Of a DNA stretch of 64,000 nt, positions 26,916 to 37,390 are shown in pieces. Every line of letters begins with the position of its first letter. The first letter of the stretch is position 1. Origin of the DNA: an uncultured Pelagibacteraceae bacterium. GTDB taxonomy: Bacteria > Pseudomonadota > Alphaproteobacteria > Pelagibacterales > Pelagibacteraceae. The translations under genes and the position numbers were made by a program. The notes below the pieces were generated by a model. That model searched no databases and had not been told where the DNA came from. It saw nothing but the letters and a program-made list of their open reading frames with translations. The stretch is from assembly GCA_902521355.1 (NCBI GenBank), contig CABYRT010000003.1:51790-115789 (forward strand), in the 5' to 3' direction.

Positions 26916-27647
26916 TCAAAAAATAAACTTTTCATCTATTTCTTTAAGACCATTAATTAAGAAATTTTTCTTCTTAGTTAAAATATTATCTTTTTTAATT
27001 AATAAATCTATTTCTTTAAAGTTTGTTTTTAATAATGAATAAATTTCAGCCATATCTTCTTCAGCTGTGCTCATTGAATATTCTGTTAAAAAGCCTTTCG
27101 TAATTTCTAAATCTAAACCTAATAAATCAGTACATGTAGAACATGATGCGTAAGAAAAATCTTTATTATTAAGTTCACTCCATTTATTTTTTTTAAAAAG
27201 CTCTGGAAAACTGTTGTCAATCATATGAAATATTTCATGATGGATCATTCTTTCGAAATGGTTTTGGTTAAATGTTAAGTCTAAGATTAAAGTTCTGAAT
27301 TTATTATCTGGTATACCTCCTGTATTAATGCCTGAAATTTGTAAGTTTTTGCATAGAACTACAAATTTCAAATTTATTTTCCTTAAAAAATTTGAGTTAT
27401 AATCCCTTAGATTATTTTGAATTGTATTAAATTCACGATCCAAATCACTAGTATTTATGCCGTTACATTTAATATTATTTGTATCACCTATTACAAAACC
27501 TCTTTTCGATACCAAATATTTGATACCATTTATATTATCAACCCTATGAACTTCTAAATTAGGAATTTTAATCAAATTATATATTGCATCTGCATTTACA
27601 TAAGAAAAATTAAAAAATAATAGAAATATTAATATAATGTATCTCAT
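26916..27647 (-). CDS. Exported putative zinc metallopeptidase
   Basis: Signal peptide and HHEIFHMID (HExxH) motif. Confidence 0.6.
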   Translation of the reverse strand: MRYIILIFLLFFNFSYVNADAIYNLIKIPNLEVHRVDNINGIKYLVSKRGFVIGDTNNIKCNGINTSDLDREFNTIQNNLRDYNSNFLRKINLKFVVLCKNLQISGINTGGIPDNKFRTLILDLTFNQNHFERMIHHEIFHMIDNSFPELFKKNKWSELNNKDFSYASCSTCTDLLGLDLEITKGFLTEYSMSTAEEDMAEIYSLLKTNFKEIDLLIKKDNILTKKKNFLINGLKEIDEKFIF

Positions 27648-27700
27648 TTTAATAATTTTGATGATATTAGATATAATATGAATGTGATAGGATTTATTTA

Positions 27701-27835
27701 ATGAAAAAAAGAAAAAGAAAAAAAAATATTAATAGAGATCATGAGTCAGTGCCTAAGATGTTTGCAAAAAAATACATATATTTCTATTATCCCTTTTTCT
27801 GGATCATTCTAATAATATTCTTATTACTAAAATGA
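27701..27835 (+). CDS. Short ORF, 44 aa, Lys/Arg-rich N-terminus plus single C-terminal TM helix (not in supplied ORF track)
   Basis: Translation MKKRKRKKNINRDHESVPKMFAKKYIYFYYPFFWIILIIFLLLK*; ATGA overlap with the next gene at 27832. Confidence 0.5.
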   Translation: MKKRKRKKNINRDHESVPKMFAKKYIYFYYPFFWIILIIFLLLK

Positions 27836-28785
27836 CAAAGTCTAAAAAACCTATTCAGCCTGTTAGTGGCACAGAAGTCCCAAGATATGCGGGCCCTTCT
27901 ACATTTGCAAGATTACCTGAGCTAAGAGATGTAGAAAGTTGTGATGTTGCTATTGTCGGAGTTCCATTTGATTCAGGAACTAGTTATAGACCAGGTGCAA
28001 GATTTGGCCCACAAAGTATTAGACAAGCATCTAGACATTTAAGGACTAATTATCATCCTAATTATGATGTGGAACCATTCAAAGTACAACAAGTTGCAGA
28101 TGCAGGTGACATTACTTGCAATCCATTTAATATTGATGAAGCCATCAAACAAATTGAAGTAGTAGCAACCGATTTATTAAATAAAGTTGGAGGAATAATA
28201 AGCCTTGGAGGAGATCACACAATTGCTGTGCCTTTACTTAGAGCAGCCAATAAAAAGAATAATGGACCCGTATCACTTGTTCATTTTGATGCCCATTTAG
28301 ATACCTGGGATACCTACTTTGGAGCACCATATACGCATGGCACTCCATTTAGAAGAGCTCGTGAGGAAAATTTATTTTTAGATGATGCCTCTATGCATGT
28401 AGGTATAAGAGGTCCACTTTATAGCAGAGATGATATAAAAAATGATGAAAGCTTTGGATTTAAAATTATTCATTGTGATGAATTTCAAACAGAAGGAATT
28501 GATAAAATCGTTGAAAGAATAAAAAATAGAGTAGGTGATAATGCATTATATTTGTCCATTGATATTGATGTATTAGATCCAGCATTTGCACCAGGCACAG
28601 GAACACCTGAAATTGCAGGGATGACCACAAGAGAAATGGTAAACGTCCTCAGAGGTTTATCAGGCTTAAATTTGATTTCTGCAGATGTAGTTGAAGTTGC
28701 GCCTGCTTATGACCATGCAGAAGTAACCTCTCTAGCTGCAGCAACAATTGTTTATGAATTAACAAATTTATTTGCAAAATCATGA
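27832..28785 (+). CDS. Agmatinase / ureohydrolase family
   Basis: GGDHTI, HFDAHLDTWD, SIDIDVLDPAFAPGTGTPE metal-binding motifs. Confidence 0.92.
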   Translation: MTKSKKPIQPVSGTEVPRYAGPSTFARLPELRDVESCDVAIVGVPFDSGTSYRPGARFGPQSIRQASRHLRTNYHPNYDVEPFKVQQVADAGDITCNPFNIDEAIKQIEVVATDLLNKVGGIISLGGDHTIAVPLLRAANKKNNGPVSLVHFDAHLDTWDTYFGAPYTHGTPFRRAREENLFLDDASMHVGIRGPLYSRDDIKNDESFGFKIIHCDEFQTEGIDKIVERIKNRVGDNALYLSIDIDVLDPAFAPGTGTPEIAGMTTREMVNVLRGLSGLNLISADVVEVAPAYDHAEVTSLAAATIVYELTNLFAKS

Positions 28786-28805
28786 AGAAAGGATAATTTG
28801 CGCGC

Positions 28806-30239
28806 ATGATTGAAAAGAGAAATTTTTATATTAATGGTTCATGGGTTCCCCCAAAAAACCCAAAAGACATTGAGGTCATAAATCCAGCAACAGAAAAAAA
28901 TTGTGCAGTAATTTCTTTAGGCAGTAAGGATGATATCAATGATGCAGTTTTAGCAGCTAAAGAAGCTTTTAAAACCTGGGGATTTACCTCTAAAGAAGAA
29001 AGATTGTCATTATTAGAAGTTTTTTATTCATTATATAAAAAAAGATGGAATGATATTACAGATGCAATTATTCAAGAGATGGGAGCACCAAAAGACTTTG
29101 CGTCAAAACTACAAACAGGAACTGGTGCGAGTCATACAAAATCATTTATTCGTTATCTAAAAGAATTTGAATTCGAAAAACCTTTGGGAGATCATGCAAA
29201 AAATCAAAGAATAATATACGAGCCTAAAGGTGTGTGTGCATTAATAACACCGTGGAACTGGCCAATAAATCAAGTTACTTTAAAAGTCATTCCTGCATTG
29301 GCCTCTGGTTGTACTATGATTTTAAAACCTTCGGAACTAGCACCTTTATCTGCAATGATCATAGCGGAGTTAATAGATGAAGCAAAATTTCCGAAAGGTG
29401 TTTTTAATTTAGTAAATGGAGATGGGGAAATAACTGGAGATGCATTAACAAGTCATCCAGATGTAAATATGATTTCATTCACTGGCTCTACAAGAGCAGG
29501 GGCTTTAATTTCTCAAAATGCCGCAAAGGACTTTAAAAGAGTAAGTCTGGAGCTAGGAGGAAAAGGTGCAAATATTATATTTGAAGATGCTGATGCTGAA
29601 GCAATAGAAAGAGGTGCATTTAGATGTTTTAGAAATTCAGGACAATCATGTAATGCCCCTACAAGAATGCTTGTTGAAAAATCAATTTATAATGAAGCGA
29701 TAGAAAGACTAAGAAAATATGCAAATGAATTTAAAGTAGACGATCCAAATAAAAATGGAGAGCATATTGGTCCTGTAATTTCTGAAACTCAATTCAATAA
29801 AATTCAAGGTTTAATTCAAAAAGGAATAGATGAAGGAGCAAAATTAGTTGCAGGTGGAGTTGGAAAACCAAACGGATTAAATGATGGTTATTATGTAAAA
29901 CCGACAGTTTTTGCAGATGTAAAAAATGAAATGGAAATTGCAAGAACAGAAATATTTGGTCCAGTTTTATCTGTTATTCCATTTGAAACTGAAGAAGAAG
30001 CAATTAAAATTGCAAATGATACTGATTATGGATTAACAAACTATATTCAAACTCAAGATAAGGAAAAGGTACAAAGAGTTGCCAGAAAACTTAGATCTGG
30101 AATGGTTGATGTAAATGGTGCTGGTATTGCAGTTGATGCACCTTTTGGAGGTTTCAAACATTCTGGAATTGGAAGGGAAGCGGGTAAAGAAGGATTGCTT
30201 GAATTTCTAGAAGTTAAATCTGTAGGTGGTTGGAATTAA
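28806..30239 (+). CDS. Aldehyde dehydrogenase family protein (paralog of 2950-4383)
   Basis: PWNWP, FTGSTRAG, LELGGKG, GQSCNAPTR, same 477 aa length. Confidence 0.93.
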   Translation: MIEKRNFYINGSWVPPKNPKDIEVINPATEKNCAVISLGSKDDINDAVLAAKEAFKTWGFTSKEERLSLLEVFYSLYKKRWNDITDAIIQEMGAPKDFASKLQTGTGASHTKSFIRYLKEFEFEKPLGDHAKNQRIIYEPKGVCALITPWNWPINQVTLKVIPALASGCTMILKPSELAPLSAMIIAELIDEAKFPKGVFNLVNGDGEITGDALTSHPDVNMISFTGSTRAGALISQNAAKDFKRVSLELGGKGANIIFEDADAEAIERGAFRCFRNSGQSCNAPTRMLVEKSIYNEAIERLRKYANEFKVDDPNKNGEHIGPVISETQFNKIQGLIQKGIDEGAKLVAGGVGKPNGLNDGYYVKPTVFADVKNEMEIARTEIFGPVLSVIPFETEEEAIKIANDTDYGLTNYIQTQDKEKVQRVARKLRSGMVDVNGAGIAVDAPFGGFKHSGIGREAGKEGLLEFLEVKSVGGWN

Positions 30240-31423
30240 TTTATAGATTTATCTTTTACACCTTTTAAAAAGTCTAGACATTTCTTTAATTCACTAAGTT
30301 CTATATATTCATCAATTTTATGAGCCTGTTCAATCGAACCGGGCCCACAAACTACAGTGCTAATACCAACTTCTTGAAAGAGTCCAGCCTCTGTTCCAAA
30401 TGAAACAGCTTCTCTTGAATTGTCACCAGTTATACTTGAAACAAATTCACAAGCTTCGGAGTCGTTCAATCTATTAAATCCAACTACTTCACCTATAATT
30501 TCTTTTTTAATATAAGCATCTGAAAAAATTTTTTTCATTTCTGGCAATAATTCTTTATCAACATAATCGTCTATTATTTGATTTACAAAATCTCCATCTT
30601 CTCTGACCACTGGTCTAGTTTCCCATTCAACTTTACATTTATCAGCGATAACATTATGAGCTATACCACCTGAAACTCCACCAACTGATAATGTAGAATA
30701 TGGTGGATTAAATATACAATCTTTAGGAGCTCTATCTTTTAGTTTTGATCTAATTTCTAGTAATTTGTTTACATACCTCGATGCATATTCAACTGCATTA
30801 ACACCTTGGCCTGGTTTAGAACTATGACCAGCTAAACCTCCAAAGTGAATTGTATATTCATTCATACCTTTATGGGCATCAATGATTTTCATATTGGTTG
30901 GTTCACCAATAATACAAATTCCATCTTTAATATCTCTTTTTTTTAATTCTTTTATTAACAATGGTGCACCAATGCATGCAGTTTCTTCATCGAATGTAAA
31001 TGAAAAGTGAATGTCTCTATCTAAATTATTTTCTCTAAATACAGGAGCATATGCTAGAGCACATGCAATAAAACCTTTCATATCACAAGAACCTCTCCCA
31101 AATAATTTCTCATTTTTTATAGTTGCAACAAATGGATCAGTAGACCAGCCTTTTGAAACCGGGACTACATCTGTATGACCTGAAAGAATAATAGGTTTTT
31201 TACCATTTCCATTTTTAGATTTTAAAGAAGCAAAAAGATTAACTCTTTTTTTATCTCCATCAAAAATTCTAAATGAAGTTGCTCCTAAATTTTTTAAAAT
31301 ATCATCACAATAATTAATGAGACTATTATTATCGTTTCCAGAAATAGTTTTGAAAGCAATCAAATCTGTCAATATTCGTATCGAATCTTTATAAATTTTA
31401 TCAGGATTATTTTCTGTACTCAT
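30236..31423 (-). CDS. Acetylornithine deacetylase (ArgE)/M20 family
   Basis: LSGHTDVVP, GRGSCDMKGF, TFDEETACIGA motifs. Confidence 0.9.
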   Translation of the reverse strand: MSTENNPDKIYKDSIRILTDLIAFKTISGNDNNSLINYCDDILKNLGATSFRIFDGDKKRVNLFASLKSKNGNGKKPIILSGHTDVVPVSKGWSTDPFVATIKNEKLFGRGSCDMKGFIACALAYAPVFRENNLDRDIHFSFTFDEETACIGAPLLIKELKKRDIKDGICIIGEPTNMKIIDAHKGMNEYTIHFGGLAGHSSKPGQGVNAVEYASRYVNKLLEIRSKLKDRAPKDCIFNPPYSTLSVGGVSGGIAHNVIADKCKVEWETRPVVREDGDFVNQIIDDYVDKELLPEMKKIFSDAYIKKEIIGEVVGFNRLNDSEACEFVSSITGDNSREAVSFGTEAGLFQEVGISTVVCGPGSIEQAHKIDEYIELSELKKCLDFLKGVKDKSIN

Positions 31424-31448
31424 CTACAAATCATTATATATTAAATTT

Positions 31449-31790
31449 ATGAAAGAACAAATTACGTATGAAGATTTTGATAAAGTAGATATTAGATTAG
31501 GAACAATTATTTCTGTAAGAAAAAATGAAAAAGCAAGAAAACCTTCATTAGTTGTAGAAGTTGATTTTGGAGAAAAGATAGGGATAAAACAATCTTCAGC
31601 TCAAATTACTCATTATTATAATGAAGAGAATCTTAAAGGAAAACAAGTAATCGGTGTTTGTAATTTTGCAGAAAAAAATATTGCTGGAGTTGTTTCGCAA
31701 GTATTAATTCTTGGAGCTATAGATGCAGAGGGTAGAGTAACTTTAGTTCATCCATCTCAAGAAGCAGAGAATGGATTACCGATTGCTTAA
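31449..31790 (+). CDS. csaA: tRNA-binding protein, CsaA type
   Basis: DIRLGTIISV...GIKQSSAQIT...VIGVCNF. Confidence 0.88.
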   Translation: MKEQITYEDFDKVDIRLGTIISVRKNEKARKPSLVVEVDFGEKIGIKQSSAQITHYYNEENLKGKQVIGVCNFAEKNIAGVVSQVLILGAIDAEGRVTLVHPSQEAENGLPIA

Positions 31791-32381
31791 ATGCATCCAG
31801 AATTATTATCATTAAGCTTATTTTTTTTTGTTACTAGTTGTTCGCCTGGTCCAAATAATATTGTTGCATCTCATTCAGGTTTTAATCATGGAGTAAAAAA
31901 AACTATACCTCTAATGTTAGGTGTTATATTTGGTTTTACTTCAATGTTATCTTTAGTCAATTTTGGGCTAATTAACATTTTTAAATTATATCCAATAATT
32001 CAAAAAATTTTAGTTTTTACAGGCTCTGCATTTTTAGTTTACTTGGCTTACAGAATTTCATTTTCTAAATCATCAAATCAAAAAGAAAAACTTGAACCTG
32101 TAAAATTTATAGAAACATTTCTTTTTCAATTCTTAAATCCTAAAGGAGTAATCGTTGCAATTATTGCAGTATCAACTTATATCGAATCTGGAGATAACTT
32201 TTTTATTTATTCCTTTTGGCTCCTAACTTCTGCCTTTTTTTTTGCTATATTTAGCATCTTATTTTGGACTTTAATTGGTAAATTTATGAGAAAATTCGCG
32301 ACAAATGAGAAATTTATTAAATGGTTCAATTATGTTATGTCAGCGCTTTTATTAGGCTGCATAGCTACATTTTATTATTAA
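31791..32381 (+). CDS. LysE family translocator
   Basis: SPGPNNIVASHSGFNHG and FLNPKGV motifs, multi-TM. Confidence 0.88.
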   Translation: MHPELLSLSLFFFVTSCSPGPNNIVASHSGFNHGVKKTIPLMLGVIFGFTSMLSLVNFGLINIFKLYPIIQKILVFTGSAFLVYLAYRISFSKSSNQKEKLEPVKFIETFLFQFLNPKGVIVAIIAVSTYIESGDNFFIYSFWLLTSAFFFAIFSILFWTLIGKFMRKFATNEKFIKWFNYVMSALLLGCIATFYY

Positions 32382-32383
32382 AT

Positions 32384-35054
32384 ATGAAACCAGGAGACAA
32401 AAACTCGTTCAATTCGTTAACTAAAATTTCAGTTAACGGCAAAAGTTATAATTTTTACTCACTGAAAGAGGCTGAGAAAAATGGTTTAGAAGGTATATCA
32501 AAGCTTCCAAAATCATTGAAGGTCTTACTTGAGAATTTGTTAAGATTTGAGGACGATATAACGGTTAATAAAAATCAAATTGAAGCTATTAAAGATTGGT
32601 TAAAATCTAAAAGTTCTAACACAGAAATTGCATATAGGCCTGCGAGGGTGTTGCTTCAAGACTACACTGGAATTCCTGCAGTTGCGGATTTAGCAGCAAT
32701 GAGAGAGGCTGTAAAAGAAAAAAATAAAGATCCAAGTACTATCAATCCATTATCATCAGTTGATTTGGTAATTGATCACTCTGTACAAGTAGATAAATTT
32801 GCAAATAAAAATTCTTTAAAAGAAAACGTTGATATTGAATTTAATCGGAATGCAGAAAGATATTCTTTCCTTAAATGGGGTCAACAAGCATTCAATAATT
32901 TTAGAATAGTTCCCCCAGGAACTGGGATATGTCATCAAGTCAATCTGGAATACCTTTCAAAAGTTGTTTGGAATGAAAAATATAAAGATGAAGAATACAT
33001 ATTTCCAGACACTTTGGTTGGAACAGATAGTCATACAACTATGGTAAATGGTTTATCTGTTTTGGGTTGGGGAGTAGGTGGAATTGAAGCTGAGGCTGGA
33101 ATGTTAGGTCAACCTATTTCAATGTTAATTCCCGAAGTTATTGGATTTGAAATGAAATCAAAAATGCCAGAAGGTACAACAGCAACTGATCTTGTTTTAA
33201 CAGTAGTTAAAATGTTGAGAGACAAGGGAGTTGTTGGAAAGTTTGTTGAATTCTATGGCGAAGGACTAAAAAATCTGACTTTAGCAGATAGAGCTACTAT
33301 AGCAAATATGGCACCTGAGTATGGTGCAACTTGTGGTTTTTTCCCAATTGATGATGAAACTTTAAAATATTTAAAATTCTCAGGAAGAGATGATCAAAAT
33401 GTTGAAATTGTAAAAAAGTATGCTCAAGAACAAGGACTTTGGGCAAGTTTAGATGTTGAATTTACAGACACACTATCTTTAGACATGTCAACTATAGTAC
33501 CAACTATTTCTGGACCAAAACGTCCACAGGATAAAGTTCTACTTACTAACGCATCATCAAATTTTAAAAAAGTATTTTCAGAAATTACAAAAAAAGAAGA
33601 GCCAAATATTTATGATGTTGAAAAAGAAGATTTTAAAATAACCGATGGCGATGTGTTAATTGCTGCAATCACTTCTTGTACTAATACTTCCAATCCAAGT
33701 GTACTAATTGGAGCAGGTTTACTAGCAAAAAATGCAATTGAAAAAGGTTTAATGACTAAGCCTTGGGTAAAAACATCTTTGGCACCTGGATCACAAGTAG
33801 TTACAGATTATCTAGAAAAAGCTGGGCTAAATATTTATTTAGATAAGTTAGGTTTTAATTTAGTTGGTTATGGATGTACAACTTGTATTGGTAATTCAGG
33901 TCCATTAGCCGATAATATCTCAGATTCCATAAAAAATAATAATATTTATGCTGTCTCGGTTTTATCTGGAAACAGAAACTTTGAAGGAAGAATTTCACCT
34001 TTAATAAAAGCAAATTATTTAGCGTCTCCGCCATTAGTCGTTGCTTATGCAATAGCAGGAACTATGAGATTTGATTTGTATAAGGATCCATTAGGTAAAG
34101 ATAAAGATGGTAAAGATGTTTTTTTAAAAGATATATGGCCATCTAACAAAGAAATAGAAGAAACATTGAGAAATTCATTAAATGCAGAAATGTTTATAAA
34201 AAGATACTCAAATGTTTCTCAAGGACCAGAACAATGGCAAAAAATTAAAACAGAGGAAACCAATATTTATAATTGGGAAGATAATTCAACGTACGTAAAA
34301 AAACCTCCGTTTTTTGACAACCTTCCTGATAAACCAGAAGGATTTAAAGAAATTAAGGATGCAAGACCACTATTAATATTGGGTGATAGCATTACCACTG
34401 ATCATATTTCACCTGCTGGATCAATTCAAAAAGATAGTCCAACTGGAGAATATTTTATGAAACATCAAATACTTCCAAAAGACTATAATTCCTATGGAGC
34501 AAGAAGAGGGAATCATGAGGTTATGATGAGAGGAACTTTTGCAAATATAAGAATTAGAAATGAAATGGCACCTGGTACTGAGGGTGGTTTTACCAAGTTG
34601 TACCCTGAGGAAAAAGTAATGCCAGTATATGATGCGGTTGTTGAATATAAAAAAAAGAGGTACCGATTTAGTTGTAATTGGTGGTAAAGAGTATGGAACT
34701 GGATCTTCTAGAGATTGGGCGGCCAAAGGAACCAAACTTTTAGGTGTAAAGGCTGTTTTTGCAGAAAGTTTTGAGAGAATTCATAGATCAAATCTTATAG
34801 GAATGGGTATACTACCATTACAGTTTAAAGATGGAATAAATAGAACTAATCTAAAATTAGATGGCTCAGAACTATTTTCTATTATTGACTTAGAAAAAGG
34901 CATAGATCCTAGAGATGAAGTTGATGTTGAAATCAAATATGTCTCTGGAGATATCAAGAGAATTAAAATGTTAAGTAGAATAGATACTAAGAACGAATTA
35001 GAGTATTACAAAAATGGTGGAATTTTACAATATGTACTTAGGAACATGATTTAA
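32384..35054 (+). pseudogene. acnA: Aconitate hydratase A split by an apparent +1 base in an A8 run (34649-34656); real gene, sequencing error or slippage not resolved
   Basis: Frame 1 to [10 protein letters not shown] and frame 2 from [21 protein letters not shown] together give a full AcnA; removing one A restores [10 protein letters not shown]. Confidence 0.9.
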
Positions 35055-35698
35055 TGGATGAAGATATTGAAATAATAAATACCCAAACACGTAATGAAAA
35101 AATTAAAAACTTTTTCATAAATAATAAAAATTCTTTAATTTCGATATTAGTAATAATTATTTTGGCTTTAATTGGTTACTTTTCTTTTGAAGAATATCAA
35201 TCTAGCAAAAGAGAAAAATTAGCTGATAAATACGACTTAGCTGTAATAAGATATGAAGCTGATAATAAATATAATGTGATCCCAGATCTTAAAGAGGTGA
35301 TTAATGCTAAAGACAAAACATATTCTCCTCTAGCTTTCTATTTTTTGCTAGATAACGATTTGATAAATTCAAAAGATGAAATTAACAATTATTTTGATAT
35401 TTTAATTAATGATATTGGCTTGGATAAAAAGTTTAAAGAGCTAATAATCTTTAAAAAAGGCTTATATAATTCAGATTTTTCAGATGAAAATGAATTGTTA
35501 GCTATTTTTAATCCTTTAATTAAAGCGGATAGTATATGGAAACCACATAGTCTTTATATTATGGCAGAATATTATTTATCAAAAAATCAAATGCAAAAAT
35601 CAAAAGAATTTTTTGAGCAAATAGTTAGTCTTGAAAATAATAACTCTAAAATAAAAACTAAAGCTCAAAAAAGGCTAAGATCTAGTTTCAGTGAGTAG
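35054..35698 (+). CDS. Single-TM, YfgM-like tetratricopeptide-type protein
   Basis: N-terminal TM, helical repeats; immediately upstream of BamB-like gene. Confidence 0.6.
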   Translation: MDEDIEIINTQTRNEKIKNFFINNKNSLISILVIIILALIGYFSFEEYQSSKREKLADKYDLAVIRYEADNKYNVIPDLKEVINAKDKTYSPLAFYFLLDNDLINSKDEINNYFDILINDIGLDKKFKELIIFKKGLYNSDFSDENELLAIFNPLIKADSIWKPHSLYIMAEYYLSKNQMQKSKEFFEQIVSLENNNSKIKTKAQKRLRSSFSE

Positions 35699-36959
35699 GA
35701 TAAAATTATATTTCGTCTTTTTACTTTTATTATCATCTTGTGGTCAAAGTGATAAATCTGTAGAAAATACTAATTCTAAAATTTTATTTGAAGAAATTAA
35801 ACCAATTCAAGAACAATTAAATCCAAATATACAAATAAATCTTTCTAAATTAGTTAAAGACAATAGTTTTGTAAATAATATTACAAATAATAATGGAAAC
35901 ATTAACTTTGAGCCAACATTTGAAAAGAAGAAAACATTTAAATTCTCAAGGATTAAACAGTTTAATTCAATAGATACAGAAATTTTGTTTATTCAAAATA
36001 ACGATCTAATTTATTTTGATAACAAAGGCACAATATTCAGAATTAACGAAAATTTTGAAACTTTGTGGAAAGCAAATCATTACTCAAAGAAAGAGAGAAA
36101 ACTTAATCCAATATTATATTTTAATTATATTGATAACAGACTTTTAGTTGTTGATACTTTATCTAATATTTTTTCAATAAATTTAGAAAATGGACAATTA
36201 ATTTGGAAAAAAGAAAGCATTACTCCTTTTAATTCTAATGTTACTGTACAAGCAGATAAATTTATAACTGTTGATTTTGATAATGTTATAAGATGTTTTT
36301 CTGTAATCGATGGAAATGAATTATGGAATTTCAAAACAGAAAATACATTTATTAAATCACAAAAAAAATTATCTATAGTTATTAAAGATGATAATGTTTA
36401 CTCGCTTAACAATTTAGGAGATCTTACAGCTTTAAATGTTAACGATGGTAGTTTAGTATGGCAAACACCTACTCAAAGTAACGAAATATTCTTAAATGCA
36501 TTTAGTCTTAAAAATTCGGAAATGATTTTAAATAATGAGACAATATATTTTTCAAATAATAAAAATGAATTATTTTCGATTGACTCAAGAACTGGAATAG
36601 TAAAATGGAAGCAAACAGTAAACTCCAGTTTAAAACCTACGATTTCTGAAAATTATATTTTTAATATTTCTGAGGAAGGATATTTATTCGTCATTGATAC
36701 AGAGACTGGAAATATAATTAGGATAACTGATGTTTTCTCAAATTTTAAAAAAAGAGAAAAAGTTAAACCAGTAGGTTTTGTTATTGCTAAGAATAAAATT
36801 TATTTGTCTACCGATAATGGAAGAATTTTGATTATCAATTTAACTAATTCTGAAACTGAAAAGGTAATTAAATTTAATAACGAAAAAATATCGAGACCAT
36901 TTATTAATAATGCTAATATTTTTTTAATTAAAAATAATGGAATTATAAGATCAAATTAA
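35691..36959 (+). CDS. PQQ-like beta-propeller lipoprotein, BamB-like
   Basis: Lipobox LLLLSSCG; repeated GxLxW blades (ENGQLIWKKE, NDGSLVWQTP, RTGIVKWKQT). Confidence 0.75.
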   Translation: MSRIKLYFVFLLLLSSCGQSDKSVENTNSKILFEEIKPIQEQLNPNIQINLSKLVKDNSFVNNITNNNGNINFEPTFEKKKTFKFSRIKQFNSIDTEILFIQNNDLIYFDNKGTIFRINENFETLWKANHYSKKERKLNPILYFNYIDNRLLVVDTLSNIFSINLENGQLIWKKESITPFNSNVTVQADKFITVDFDNVIRCFSVIDGNELWNFKTENTFIKSQKKLSIVIKDDNVYSLNNLGDLTALNVNDGSLVWQTPTQSNEIFLNAFSLKNSEMILNNETIYFSNNKNELFSIDSRTGIVKWKQTVNSSLKPTISENYIFNISEEGYLFVIDTETGNIIRITDVFSNFKKREKVKPVGFVIAKNKIYLSTDNGRILIINLTNSETEKVIKFNNEKISRPFINNANIFLIKNNGIIRSN

Positions 36960-37390
36960 TGTTATTAAAATTTTTAGAAAAAATTGGAAGAAAAAAAGTA
37001 GTTTTAGATAGGGGTCCATCTCATCCAAAATTTAATGAAGCTAAACCATGGATGAATAGATATTATTTATTATTTAGGAATAGACCAAAATGGTTTCCAT
37101 TTAATATTTTAATTCATGAAATGTTGGATGACGATCATGGGGATGGAGTTCATAACCATCTATTCCCTTATATTACAATAATTTTGAGAGGCGGTTATTG
37201 GGAAACTACTAAAAAAGGCAAGTTCTGGAGAAAACCTGGATATATTGGATTTAGATCAGCCAATGCATATCATAGAGTAGACCTTAAGCCAGGAACAAGG
37301 CCAATGACAATTTTTATCTCAGGACCTTTTGGATTGAGAAAAGGACCAAGATCAGAATACGGTATCGATTTTAATTCAAAAAAGAATTAA
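36959..37390 (+). CDS. Conserved hypothetical, cupin-like
   Basis: DGVHNHLFPYITIILRGGYWE...FRSANAYHRVDL resembles cupin metal-binding motifs. Confidence 0.55.
   Translation: MLLKFLEKIGRKKVVLDRGPSHPKFNEAKPWMNRYYLLFRNRPKWFPFNILIHEMLDDDHGDGVHNHLFPYITIILRGGYWETTKKGKFWRKPGYIGFRSANAYHRVDLKPGTRPMTIFISGPFGLRKGPRSEYGIDFNSKKN

Noticed and set aside
32321-32384. N-terminal extension of aconitase in the supplied ORF (start 32321)
   Set aside because: Overlaps the LysE-family gene; AcnA homology begins around ATG 32384 (MKPGDKNSF).
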